Source of the DNA: Hoylesella saccharolytica JCM 17484
GTDB lineage: Bacteria; Bacteroidota; Bacteroidia; Bacteroidales; Bacteroidaceae
DNA: 64,000 bases
Reading direction: 5' to 3'
Assembly: GCF_000614205.1 (NCBI RefSeq)
Contig: NZ_BAKN01000009.1
Span: 20,654-84,653, forward strand
In this document: in pieces, positions 9,309-17,581 of the stretch
Numbering within the stretch: the first letter of the stretch is position 1
Layout of the letters: each line of letters begins with the position of its first letter
Made by a program: the position numbers and the translations under genes
The notes under the pieces: generated by a model
Database searches by the model: none
The model's input: the letters and a program-made list of their open reading frames with translations, nothing else
What the model was told of the DNA's origin: nothing

Positions 9309-10082
9309 TTAGCTCTCTTCGGTCAGAATGCTCTCCAGTTCTTCCGCCGAAAGATGTAGCTTGAATTGTCCGCGAATAGCTACCGAGATGTGACCAGTTT
9401 CTTCAGACACAATAACGGCTATGGCATCACTGCTTTGCGAGATTCCCATTGCAGCGCGATGACGTAGTCCCAGCGAGCGAGGAATATCCTGATTGTGCGA
9501 CACAGGCAGAATGCAGCCTGCTGCTTTGATGCGCTTTTTCGAAATAATCATAGCCCCATCGTGCAACGGCGAGTTCTTAAAGAAGATGTTTTCGATAAGC
9601 CGCTGATTAATCTTCGCATCAATCTTGTCACCAGTATCAACAATATCGTCGAGCGGAGCACCCCGTTCGATAACGATAAGTGCCCCCACTTTGTTGCGCG
9701 ACATACTCATACAAGCCATCACAATGGGTATTATCGTTTCCTTATCTTCTTTTGCCTTGTTGTCGTTCAAACTGAAAAGGCGCATAAAACTCCTTACTCT
9801 CTGGTGGGCACCAAGCGTATAAAGAAACTTGCGTATTTCTTCTTGAAAAAGGATAATCAGTGCTATCATCCCCACACTGATAAGCTTATCGAGGATGCCG
9901 CCCAAAAGACGCATTTCGAAAACCTGACTAACCAGTAGCCATACAAGAATAAAGAACATGATACCAATGAAGATGTTAAGCGATCGCGACTCTTTCATCA
10001 GTCGATACAAGTAGTATAACATCAGTGCAACCAGCACAATGTCGATGATGTCTTTTATTCCAAAATTAAAAAGCATAAACAA
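9309..10082 (-). CDS. cdaA: Membrane-bound diadenylate cyclase (c-di-AMP synthase)
   Basis: 257 residues. Three membrane segments lie at about residues 11-28, 36-55 and 64-80, followed by a DAC domain. Catalytic motifs are intact: Asp175-Gly176-Ala177 in SPLHDGAMII and Arg207-His208-Arg209 in GLRHRAAMG, with GALIVIERG before them. The enzyme condenses two ATP into c-di-AMP at the membrane. The start could be Met1 or Met3. It follows folP by 29 bases in the tlpA-like/folP/cdaA operon. The folP-cdaA neighbourhood is seen in other Bacteroidetes, whereas Firmicutes pair cdaA with cdaR/glmM. No cdaR-like partner is present here. Confidence 0.93.
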   Translation of the reverse strand: MFMLFNFGIKDIIDIVLVALMLYYLYRLMKESRSLNIFIGIMFFILVWLLVSQVFEMRLLGGILDKLISVGMIALIILFQEEIRKFLYTLGAHQRVRSFMRLFSLNDNKAKEDKETIIPIVMACMSMSRNKVGALIVIERGAPLDDIVDTGDKIDAKINQRLIENIFFKNSPLHDGAMIISKKRIKAAGCILPVSHNQDIPRSLGLRHRAAMGISQSSDAIAVIVSEETGHISVAIRGQFKLHLSAEELESILTEES

Positions 10083-10111
10083 GGTTTTGATTATGGATTT
10101 CTATCTGTGGG

Positions 10112-10990
10112 TTATGGATAAACCGGTGTTTCGGCTGCGGGCAATGGGGTTAACGCACATACTTCGCAGGCTTCTTTTACATCGTGAACACGGAGGATGC
10201 GGGCTCCCTTCAGCACCGACAGGGTATTGAGAATGGTTGTTCCATTGAGCGCAGTCGAGGCATCGCCACCTATTTTTTTGTAGATCATCGACTTTCGCGA
10301 CACCCCAACGAGGATGGGAAGGCCTAATATTTGCAGTTTTTCGGCTTCGTTAAGTAGATCATAATTCTGTTCCAATGTCTTTCCGAAGCCGTAACCGGGA
10401 TCGAGAATGATGTCTTTTACCCCCAAGTCGCGCAGCTGTTGCACCTCTTTGGCAAACGAAATCAACATCTGGCGCAATGTGGGTTGAACGGACATCAGTA
10501 TATAGGGCACATTGAGTTGTGCTGCCATCCGAAACATCGATGGATATTCGGCCTGCTCTTCGTTCAACGGTTGAAAAGCCACGCCCGTGATTCCGCCTTC
10601 CGATACATCGTTGATGATGTCGGCACCAAACTCTTCTACACTCATTTTGGCTACGTCGGGGCGAAACGTGTCGACAGAAACGATGGCATCGGGTTGCTCT
10701 TTTCGCACAATGGCAAGCGCCCGTCTAAGTCGCCTCATCTCTTCTTCTTCGGTCACTTCAGCACCTCCCGGACGAGTAGAAAACGCGCCCACATCAATCA
10801 TTTGTCCGCCTTCTTCTACAATTTGACAGGCTCGTCGGGCTATCTGCTCTTCGGTTTGCACCCGGCTACCCTCGTAAAACGAGTCGGGCGTAGCGTTTAG
10901 GATGCCCATCACGCAAGGCTTTTCAAGCGAGAAAAGTTGCCCTCGTATGTTCAGGGTGGGCTGTAAAGCCGAACTATTTAAACAGTTCAT
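10112..10990 (-). CDS. folP: Dihydropteroate synthase
   Basis: 292 residues from the ATG at 10990. An upstream in-frame ATG at 11026 would overlap the preceding gene more deeply. DHPS motifs are clear: CVMGILNATPDSFYEGSR (pterin site), DVGAFSTRPGG, IVSVDTFRPDVAK, IINDVSEGG, DIILDPGYGFGK and PILVGVSRKSMI. The enzyme joins p-aminobenzoate to dihydropterin pyrophosphate in folate synthesis and is the sulfonamide target. The start overlaps the last 17 bases of the thioredoxin-like gene, so the two are translationally coupled, and cdaA follows 29 bases downstream. The usual DxGxxST(R/Q)PG signature has Phe in place of the common Glu, a variation compatible with function. Confidence 0.94.
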   Translation of the reverse strand: MNCLNSSALQPTLNIRGQLFSLEKPCVMGILNATPDSFYEGSRVQTEEQIARRACQIVEEGGQMIDVGAFSTRPGGAEVTEEEEMRRLRRALAIVRKEQPDAIVSVDTFRPDVAKMSVEEFGADIINDVSEGGITGVAFQPLNEEQAEYPSMFRMAAQLNVPYILMSVQPTLRQMLISFAKEVQQLRDLGVKDIILDPGYGFGKTLEQNYDLLNEAEKLQILGLPILVGVSRKSMIYKKIGGDASTALNGTTILNTLSVLKGARILRVHDVKEACEVCALTPLPAAETPVYP

Positions 10991-12122
10991 CGAGCAGTGT
11001 ATAAAAGGCAGGATCTTCTCCAACAATTGTTTTCACGATCTTTCCATCAGGTCCAACGATAATCTTTGTTGGAAAACCTTGAATGGCATAATCTTCCAAT
11101 ACCTTGCTTCCTTTGGGATTATACACTTGCAGCCAAGGCAGTTCGTGCTTTTTAACAGCATCTCTCCACTTCTCGGGTGTGTCGTTACAGTCTATACCCA
11201 GTATCTCAAACTTGCCCTTATACTTATTGTAATACTCTTTCATCTGCGGAAATCCCTTAATACACCAGCCGCACCAAGCTCCCCAAAAGTCAAGAACAAC
11301 ATACTTTCCTTTCAAACTTGAAAGACTCAAAGGTTTGTCTTGCAAGTCGTTCAGTGTAAAGTCTGGAGCCACAACACCTGTTTCCTGGGCCTTTTTAGCC
11401 CGCTCCTTGATGGCTTTTCTTTCACGTTGGCGATTTAGGAATTCCATATAATAAGGCTTCATACGCCCCTCGCGCACTTCGGCAGAAAGACTTTTTACCG
11501 CTTCTTCCATCTGATCAAGATTTTCCAATCGACTAATTATCGTTGCACTGGCCTCGTAGTTGGGGTGCTGTTTGATAAAATCTAAGAAAGTAGCTAACGC
11601 TTTCTGATTCATCGGTCCAGCTTTTTCGTAAAACTCTTTCATAAGCACCTCTTGGTCTTCGCCTTTTTCCATGCGCTCGGTTAAGCTTTTCATAAGTTCC
11701 TTCAGGTCTTTTTGTGCGTTTTCGAGCATCAAGTCGACCTCATGATATTCTTTGTAAAACTTCGTTCCGGTAATATCGAAGCGTGTTTCCAAGTCGCCTT
11801 TCAGTTCAATCGTTTCGCCCGGAACAGCTATAAACGATACATACCCTCCTCCTTTTTCCCCACGTATGGCATTGGGTGTGCCCAAGTATGCATCAGATAC
11901 GTTTTTGATTTTAACGGTAAAATCAAACTTACCGTTCTTGAGGATAATCGTATCTTTCTGAGCATCCGCATTTCGTTCCGGATTTTTTATTAATACAATC
12001 GCCGTATCGCCAAAGTTCTTTAACGAGCCCTTTATACGCAACACATCATTGTTTTCTTTTGCATTACCTGTTGCCAGCAACGAAATACTTGTCAGTAAAG
12101 TAAGTAGTGTTTTCTTTATCAT
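10974..12122 (-). CDS. DUF4369/TlpA-type thiol-disulfide oxidoreductase
   Basis: 382 residues from the ATG at 12122 (MIKKTLLTLL), chosen because the signal peptide starts there. A cleavable signal (about 20 residues) precedes a DUF4369-like beta domain (about 28-125), a charged helical linker rich in Glu and Lys (residues 125-245), and a C-terminal TlpA/AhpC thioredoxin domain (250-382) with the redox motif WCGWC in DFWGAWCGWCIKG and the cis-Pro segment IQGFPTKIIV. Such periplasmic proteins reduce or isomerise disulfides in exported proteins. It is first in the operon with folP and cdaA. Its functional link to those genes is unclear. Confidence 0.87.
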   Translation of the reverse strand: MIKKTLLTLLTSISLLATGNAKENNDVLRIKGSLKNFGDTAIVLIKNPERNADAQKDTIILKNGKFDFTVKIKNVSDAYLGTPNAIRGEKGGGYVSFIAVPGETIELKGDLETRFDITGTKFYKEYHEVDLMLENAQKDLKELMKSLTERMEKGEDQEVLMKEFYEKAGPMNQKALATFLDFIKQHPNYEASATIISRLENLDQMEEAVKSLSAEVREGRMKPYYMEFLNRQRERKAIKERAKKAQETGVVAPDFTLNDLQDKPLSLSSLKGKYVVLDFWGAWCGWCIKGFPQMKEYYNKYKGKFEILGIDCNDTPEKWRDAVKKHELPWLQVYNPKGSKVLEDYAIQGFPTKIIVGPDGKIVKTIVGEDPAFYTLLDELFK

Positions 12123-12352
12123 TATGCTTACCATTTTTAATAATCACTACAAAAGTACATTAAGAAAATTTCATTTACTTGATTTTTATTATTTTATTGT
12201 GTTAAATAAAGAGAATTAGAACTGTCAGAAAATAAAATTTAGTTGGTGATTCAGTCGCCGGGATGAAAACTCAGTTCTATCTCGTAGCAATTCTATCACC
12301 ACACCCCAAATAAAAATCTTCCCCATTCCACAAGACGCTACATTATAAAAAT

Positions 12353-12386
12353 CCCGCCTTGCCACAGAAACCTATGGCAAGGCGGG
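12353..12386 (-). terminator. Orphan terminator-like hairpin between divergent genes
   Basis: CCCGCCTTGCCA (12353-12364) pairs perfectly with TGGCAAGGCGGG (12375-12386) around a 10-base loop. On the minus strand it is followed by ATTTTTAT, the layout of an intrinsic terminator. No gene on that strand ends upstream of it, so it may close a small RNA or an antisense transcript, or lie in a leader. Confidence 0.5.
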
Positions 12387-12592
12387 TAAATAGTTGTGCA
12401 ATTATTGCACTTTCAACAACGTTTACAAGTTATTTCGCTTTCCACAAAGGAACATTCGACAACAGCAAATCATCCACAATTCAACTGAGGTGTAGTATTG
12501 TTTATGTCATCCTTTCAGCCTCTTTACGCCCCATATCAAAAGGGATAACAAAGAAAATAAAGCAAAATGATGGCGATGTAAAAAAAGATATA

Positions 12593-12600
12593 TATTTTTG
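12593..12600 (+). promoter_or_regulatory. Candidate -7 box upstream of the T9SS propeller gene
   Basis: TATTTTTG matches TAnnTTTG and lies 83 bases before the ATG at 12683. No clear TTTG element was seen 19-20 bases upstream, so the assignment is tentative. Confidence 0.35.
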
Positions 12601-12682
12601 CAATGCAACACCAACGCTTTGGTCTTGGCAAGCATAAAACTATTAACTAAACCCAATTAATAACATTTAAAGCCTAAACATC

Positions 12683-14082
12683 ATGAGCAAAATTTTACTT
12701 AATTTGGCTGTATGCGCTTTATACAGTATTTCAGCAGTAGCACAAACCACAAAAGATGCGGCAAGTTATGCGCCGACAGCTACCGGCGAACAACTTACTA
12801 ACTTGTTTCTTAACTCTGCCATCTTGAACGGCGGTCAGCAGTATACCCCGGCGGCGTTGCGGGCGATGCACGCGGTATGGCTATATCCAACGGCAAAATG
12901 TATGTATGTAACAGAGCCAATGGTGCATCCGAGCTGATAGAACTTGACGGAACGACGGGTGCGTTGCTGCGAACCATCCCCCTACCTCCCGAGATGTGGC
13001 AAGAAAACGGTGCTGACCTTGGGTTCATCGCCAACGATGTGCAGGTAGACAACGAAGGGCATATCTTTGTTTCTAACTTGTGCACCGACATGCGCGGCAC
13101 CGGGGCTGCCCACATTTTCAGAGTAAACTATGTAGACATTACGAAAACACCCGTAGAGTATAAAACAATTTTAAACGCCACGCTGCCTGGCAACTGGCCT
13201 AAGGCTATGCGTATAGACACCTACGACCTTTACGGAGATATTGCGGGCGGAAAGGGCATCATCATGCTTCCCGTCAGCGGAAATGATGTAGGTGCAGGCA
13301 ACACCGTAATAAAATATACGGTAACCGAAACTGGGGTAGACGAAGCTAACCCGCAAGTCATTGTACTGACAGCGTTTAATCCTAATAAGGCAACGACTGC
13401 CGGTGCTGCTCCGCGCATCAACATTATCGACGACAACCTGTTTTACCACGACGGATTCAACACCTTCCCGATGTTGTACGATATGAATGGCAGTGTAGTA
13501 GACGGGTTCCAAAACAACCAACCGCTGACCCCCGCAAGCACGGGACAAAACGGAGTAACAGAATTTGAACTGAACGGTTCGTTTTATATGATTGTGGCTT
13601 CGACCAACACCGACGATAAGGAGACACCGCAGGCATTCGACATCTTTAAGTTTAAAGACGAGGGCCGCTCGTTTGCCGACATGACGCTTCTCTATCGCTT
13701 CCCGCAAGCAGGGTTAGGGCGTGTAGGCAATGCCGTAAGAACAGCTTTGCCTAGAGTGGAAATTATTAATGAAGGGGGAAAAGATAAGGCACTTATCCAT
13801 ATCTATGCGTACAGAAACGGTTACGGCGCCTACGAGTTTGTAAACAATCTGCCCACAAACATCGCTAAGGTAGAAAGCGATAAGCTGGGCTACACGGTTC
13901 ATGGAAACATGGTTACGGTAAAAGCGGTTGCCAACGGTATCAGTCTGTACAACACCATCGGACAGAAAGTGGCTGAATCGGCAGACGGACAAACGGTGAA
14001 AGCACCTGCACGCGGTGTGTATATCTTGAGTGTTCAGGGTAAAAGCGGAAGTCGAGAAACAGCGAAAATCGTTATCGATTAA
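12683..14082 (+). pseudogene. Secreted propeller-like (DUF4623-like) protein with T9SS tail, split by a frameshift
   Basis: The 5' frame starts at 12683 with a signal peptide (residues 1-20, ending ISAVAQ) and reads to NGGQQYT. It then diverges at a CCCC run (12846-12849). The continuing frame begins PGGVAGDARGMAISNGKMYV and runs to the stop at 14082. One added C restores about 466 residues. Repeated NGKMYV-, FIANDVQVD- and DNLFYHDG-type strands suggest a beta-propeller, similar to DUF4623-type secreted proteins. The last 70 residues (ISLYNTIGQKV, then ARGVYILSVQGKSGSRETAK) are a typical type IX secretion C-terminal sorting domain. Function is unknown. A strong terminator follows. Frame loss by sequencing error is likely, because the downstream part is intact over 400 codons. 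Confidence 0.75.
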
Positions 14083-14090
14083 TATTCAAC

Positions 14091-14129
14091 AGCCGATAGA
14101 AAGAGCTTGCAAAAGCATTTCTATCGGCT
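14091..14129 (+). terminator. Intrinsic terminator after the propeller gene
   Basis: AGCCGATAGAAA (14091-14102) pairs with TTTCTATCGGCT (14118-14129), with an inner GCTT/AAGC stem, and is followed by TATTTTTT. It lies 9 bases after the stop and 30 bases before the next ATG, so it insulates the two secreted-protein genes. Confidence 0.85.
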
Positions 14130-14160
14130 TATTTTTTACCTTCATTATTTATTTTTTCTT

Positions 14161-16602
14161 ATGAAAAAGCTTTTTCAAAGTATCCTTTTTCTGTTGTTGC
14201 TCGCAACCTATGCGCAGGCAAGAGACGTTGTTATCGACGGAAAAACTTATCGTGTAGATACGGTTGCCTTATTTAAAGCGGGGCCAGGAACGCAATATAT
14301 GGCCTTAGAATTTAAAGGCGACAAGCGCATGAATGCGTTTTTCTTGAAAGTAGACCTTACCAATCCCTATATCACTTATCGTGCGGCTTTGGGTCGCGAC
14401 TCGATTTACGGAGGCGAACAGCCATCGAAAGTCGCTGCCCGAAAAAGCAAAGAGAACGAAGTATATATTGCCGGAACAAACGGCGACTTCTATAATGTGT
14501 CCGACTATGTTGGTATGCCGATTGGTTGTACGGTGGTTAATAACGAGCTGGCCAACAATAATTCGGTGTCTTATCATCGGCAGGTGTTTGCCTTCGACAA
14601 GTCGAAAGTGCCCTATATAGGTGGCATGAGTTATTCGGGAAGCCTGCAAATTGGGGCGGAGCGTTATGAGATCAATCATGTTAACCACCTGAGAGGGGAT
14701 AACCAATTGGTGCTCTATAATCAGCATAACGGACAATATACCCACACGGATGCAAATGGAACGGAGGTGTTGGTTACGCTGTCTGATGGCCAAACGTGGG
14801 AACTGAACAAGGAAATTCGTGCAAAGGTGGTTTCGGTTGTACAGAATAAGGGCAACATGCACATACCTGCAGGTAGTGCAGTTTTATCTGCCAACGGGGC
14901 TATTGCTAAGAAACTGGCTGCCCTTGCTGTAGGAACGGAGATGAAAATATCGCTGAACTTGTCTATTGGTGGTGCTACTGCGCCATTTGCTGATGTGATT
15001 GGCGGTGACCCACGCAGTCCGATGTTGCAGGATGGAACCGTAAATACGACCGAAATATGGAACGAACTGCATCCGCGAACGGGTTTTGGCTACACGCAAG
15101 ATAAGAAAACGGCTATTCATTGCGTGGTAGATGGTCGTAGTACGATCTCTGCAGGAGCCAATACTAAGGAGCTGGCCGAAATCATGAAGTTTGTTGGTGC
15201 CTACAATGCCATGAACCTCGACGGAGGTGGTTCAAGCTGTCTGTTCCTCAAAGATTTTGGTCCGATGAACAAAAACAGTGATGGAAACGAACGAGCCGTA
15301 AGCAATGGCATCTACGTAGTTTCTACAGCACCCGCCGATAACACGATAACCGAGATCAAATGTCTTCAAACAAAGGTGCGTTTGCCACGTTACGGCATCT
15401 ACAGACCCACGTTCTACGGATATAATCGATATGGCGTGCTCGTTTCAAAAAACGTTGAGGGCGTGAAACAAACCGTCGATGCCAAAGTGGGAGAAATCTT
15501 GGCAGATGGCAGTTTCTTTGCTTCGGGAAAGCAGTCGGGTGAAATCATCGCCCGTTACAATGGTGCAACGGAGAAAATTCAAGTGGAACTACTGCCCGAA
15601 GCACCTGTAACCATCCGCTTAGACTCTGTTTTGCTCGACAATAAGGTGGCTTATCCCATCGAAGTACAGACAGAAGTGGGTGGTAATGTGTTTAATTTGT
15701 ATCCTGGCGCAATGCAATGGGAAGTTGCCGATCCAACAGTCTGCACCGTCACCGATGGGGTTGTTAAGGGCCTGAAAAATGGTTCGACCATCGTAAAAGG
15801 TAGGTTGGGCAGCTTTACCGACCAAATAAAAGTGAACATTGAGATAGCCGATAAGGCCACGCTCACCGCTCGTGCGTTTACCGATGCTACATGGAAGGTA
15901 ACCCATTCGGCAAACCTGAAGAATGTTGTCAACGCTCCCACGAACGCTGCTGTTAAGACAACGTTCACTTACAATGCAGGACGTAATCCCTATGTGGCCT
16001 ACAATAACGATATTCCTCTTTATAGTCTGCCCGACAGTATTAGGCTTACGTTCAATGCCGGTGAAACGAACATCAGCAAATTGAGCCTTCGTTTTAAGGA
16101 GCACAACAGCAGCATGACCACCATTAACAAAGAGTTTCAGGACTTTAAGAAAAACAAAGACAACACCGTAAGCCTTGCATTGGCCGACTTGATGGACCAT
16201 CCCAACGATAGGGCAGCCTATCCATTGCACTTCAACTTTATGCAGTTTTCCATCAATGGTTCGGGTATGACGCCTAAGAAGAGTTACAGCATCACCGTTA
16301 AAGAGCTTGTGCTGGTATATAAAATTACCACAGCCATTTCTCATCCTACAAACAATGCGCCACAAAAGGTGTTTGTTGGTGCCGTTAAGGATAATGGGCT
16401 AACGGTGCATTTTGATTTCGACAAAGAGCAACAGGTTCAAATCGAGCTTATCTCCGTATCTGGGAAAGTGTTGCACAAAGCTCGTCTGGGCTTTGTAGGA
16501 AAATGTAGCCGTGTTATTCCCATGCAACAGTCGGCTCCTGGCGTGTATTTGCTGAAAGTGAGCTATGGCAATAAGCACGAAACGATAAAGGTCATGATTT
16601 AA
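14161..16602 (+). CDS. NAGPA-type phosphodiester glycosidase with T9SS sorting tail
   Basis: 813 residues from the ATG at 14161, where a clean signal peptide begins (MKKLFQSILFLLLLATYAQA). An NAGPA domain (PF09992; the mammalian member uncovers mannose 6-phosphate by removing GlcNAc) spans about residues 60-395. It has IAGTNGDFYN, GFGYTQDKKTAIHCVVDGRS and the signature NLDGGGSSCLF. A Big_2/Ig-like segment follows (about 490-575: AMQWEVADPTVCTVTDG), then a beta domain, and finally a tail with QIELISVSGKVL, GVYLLKVSYGNKHETIKV, a T9SS sorting domain. It is likely exported across the outer membrane and acts on a glycan carrying sugar-1-phosphodiester bonds. Substrate is unknown. It is transcribed alone: a terminator lies before it and a weak hairpin after it. 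Confidence 0.85.
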   Translation: MKKLFQSILFLLLLATYAQARDVVIDGKTYRVDTVALFKAGPGTQYMALEFKGDKRMNAFFLKVDLTNPYITYRAALGRDSIYGGEQPSKVAARKSKENEVYIAGTNGDFYNVSDYVGMPIGCTVVNNELANNNSVSYHRQVFAFDKSKVPYIGGMSYSGSLQIGAERYEINHVNHLRGDNQLVLYNQHNGQYTHTDANGTEVLVTLSDGQTWELNKEIRAKVVSVVQNKGNMHIPAGSAVLSANGAIAKKLAALAVGTEMKISLNLSIGGATAPFADVIGGDPRSPMLQDGTVNTTEIWNELHPRTGFGYTQDKKTAIHCVVDGRSTISAGANTKELAEIMKFVGAYNAMNLDGGGSSCLFLKDFGPMNKNSDGNERAVSNGIYVVSTAPADNTITEIKCLQTKVRLPRYGIYRPTFYGYNRYGVLVSKNVEGVKQTVDAKVGEILADGSFFASGKQSGEIIARYNGATEKIQVELLPEAPVTIRLDSVLLDNKVAYPIEVQTEVGGNVFNLYPGAMQWEVADPTVCTVTDGVVKGLKNGSTIVKGRLGSFTDQIKVNIEIADKATLTARAFTDATWKVTHSANLKNVVNAPTNAAVKTTFTYNAGRNPYVAYNNDIPLYSLPDSIRLTFNAGETNISKLSLRFKEHNSSMTTINKEFQDFKKNKDNTVSLALADLMDHPNDRAAYPLHFNFMQFSINGSGMTPKKSYSITVKELVLVYKITTAISHPTNNAPQKVFVGAVKDNGLTVHFDFDKEQQVQIELISVSGKVLHKARLGFVGKCSRVIPMQQSAPGVYLLKVSYGNKHETIKVMI

Positions 16603-16608
16603 ATTCCA

Positions 16609-16630
16609 TCCTTTGACGCTCTTCAAAGGA
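16609..16630 (+). terminator. Weak hairpin after the phosphodiester glycosidase gene
   Basis: TCCTTTGA (16609-16616) pairs with TCAAAGGA (16623-16630) around a 6-base loop, starting 7 bases after the stop codon. There is no T run, so it may protect the 3' end rather than terminate on its own. Confidence 0.4.
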
Positions 16631-16679
16631 AGAGAATCCCAAGGGATATATAATTAAGGGAGTAAAGGTGAAAAGATGC

Positions 16680-16773
16680 CGATGCGTTGCATCTTTTCAC
16701 CTTTTCAACCTTTCACCTTTTCAACTTTTCACCTTTTCAACTTTCACCTTTATTCCGGGGAAGGTTAGGAGGG
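16680..16773. repeat. TTTTCACC-type tract joined to a 33-bp dispersed element
   Basis: From 16689 the sequence alternates TTTTCACC, TTTTCAAC and TTTCACC several times. It then runs directly into the element CTTTCACCTTTATTCC plus GGGGAAGGTTAGGAGGG (16741-16773). That 33-bp element is identical, in reverse complement, to 26956-26988, where it is again flanked by the same kind of tract (GGTGAAAAGG). The junction is therefore a conserved composite unit rather than chance low complexity. Confidence 0.75.
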
Positions 16774-16922
16774 GATATACCTGCCGGCAGAATGTAACTA
16801 TCAGCAGAATCTATCTCGCTGCAGATAGCGTAAAAAGGTTAAAAAGAGTGCTCGGAAATAAATCAATATGCGCTATGGGCATTATTTCTTATCCCGAATT
16901 TGCGCACACCCTAATCAAGTTT

Positions 16923-17137
16923 AGTGAACATCGCCCTATGGAGACGTACACTAAAAGTAGTTTTATCGTACGTCGCCTCTGGCGCTGTACGTTCCATTTA
17001 ATTTTATCGTACGTCGCCCCTGTCGCTGTACGCTTTATTAAAATTTATCGTACGTCACCCCTGGCGCTGTACATTCCATTCAGTTTTATCGTACGTCGGG
17101 CACCCTGCTGTACACTCTATTATTTTTTAGTGTACGT
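16923..17137. repeat. 41-bp tandem array of hairpin units
   Basis: The motif ATCGTACGTC occurs at 16966, 17007, 17048 and 17089, exactly 41 bases apart, within units of the form TTTTATCGTACGTCGCCCCT plus GGCGCTGTACGTTCCATT. Degenerate copies flank it (TTTAGTG...CACTAAA at 16921-16956; AGTGTACGT at 17129). In each unit GTACGTCGCC can pair with GGCGCTGTAC around a 3-base loop. In the last unit the inner pairs change to GGG/CCC, which keeps the stem. It lies between the T9SS glycosidase and the C10 protease region. Confidence 0.8.
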
Positions 17138-17227
17138 TTAAGGCCTCTGATGTAGCTTAATGAGAATGATGTGTGCAAAATGTTATATTGAGGCGTTATG
17201 GAGATTTGGTAGACTGAAAAAGTGTTT

Positions 17228-17291
17228 TTTACACGAAAACACCCGAGTGTTGGGGAGTAAGACATTCGTTTACCGCGAAACACTCGGGTGT
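17228..17291. repeat. Paired CCCGAGTGT palindromic units, 41 bp apart
   Basis: ACACCCGAGTGTT (17239-17251) is the exact reverse complement of AACACTCGGGTGT (17279-17291). The two arms also align as direct repeats, TTTACACGAAAACACCCGAG at 17228 and TTTACCGCGAAACACTCGGG at 17269, which are 41 bases apart. A similar unit, TTATACGAAATTACCCGAG, occurs at 62725, so this is a dispersed repeat family. It could also fold into a long hairpin. Confidence 0.65.
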
Positions 17292-17370
17292 GGGGGTTAA
17301 AAATCTTTGTTCTGTTCCGGCTCCTTACGCAAAGGAACGCATAAGAAAAGAACACTCGCGCGCTACGCGC

Positions 17371-17553
17371 CTAAAAGTGGATAAAGGCGCGAACATTACA
17401 AGGCTGCCCTTTCTCGTCGGCTGTAATGGCAAACTCGTCACTACCTAAATTATCCAATTGCAATACGGTAGCGTGCCTTTTGCTATATTCTAAACTGCTA
17501 TCGTTGTGGTTAGAACGGTAACCTTTGCCAAAGTTTTCATCATCAGTATCCAC
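17371..17553 (-). CDS. Short unidentified ORF, possible C-terminal gene remnant
   Basis: 60 codons from a GTG at 17553; the frame is open without a start back to the C10 stop at 17582. The peptide has coding-like composition (GKGYRSNHNDSSLEYS, then LQLDNLGSDEFAITADEKG) and ends CNVRAFIHF. I do not recognise a family. It lacks a signal peptide and a usual start, and it begins directly after the protease gene on the same strand. It looks like the 3' end of a larger extracellular protein whose 5' part has been lost, perhaps replaced by the C10 gene or by repeat-mediated deletion. It could also be a chance frame. Confidence 0.3.
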   Translation of the reverse strand: MDTDDENFGKGYRSNHNDSSLEYSKRHATVLQLDNLGSDEFAITADEKGQPCNVRAFIHF

Positions 17554-17581
17554 TAACCGAAGCTGTGCAAAAATTAAGAGG

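Larger units (their letters stand above)
12123..12682. other. Intergenic region between divergent tlpA-like and propeller genes
   Basis: About 560 bases without a credible gene. On the minus strand a TACTTTTG box (12150-12157) may serve the tlpA-like operon. On the plus strand TATTTTTG (12593-12600) may serve the downstream gene. A perfect 12-bp hairpin lies at 12353-12386, and just after it GTGCAA/TTGCAC forms a second small palindrome (12396-12410). The rest is A/T-rich and featureless to me. Confidence 0.6.
16603..17370. other. Repeat-rich intergenic region
   Basis: No credible gene. In order it contains a weak hairpin, a degenerate TTTTCACC/TTTCAACC tract (16680-16747), one copy of a 33-bp element also found inverted at 26956-26988, a 41-bp tandem hairpin array (16923-17137), and a pair of ACACCCGAGTGTT palindromic arms (17239-17291). 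A plus-strand open frame across the 41-bp array was not called, because the period is not a multiple of three. Confidence 0.7.

Noticed and set aside
15619..16365. Long antisense open frames (also at 21658-22401, 35446-36180, 28675-29355, 29763-30329)
   Set aside because: They lie opposite well-conserved genes, have no recognisable family and are explained by codon bias of the sense strand.
16668..17141. 157-codon plus-strand frame across the 41-bp repeats
   Set aside because: The 41-base period is not a multiple of three, there is no homology or signal peptide, and composition follows the repeat.
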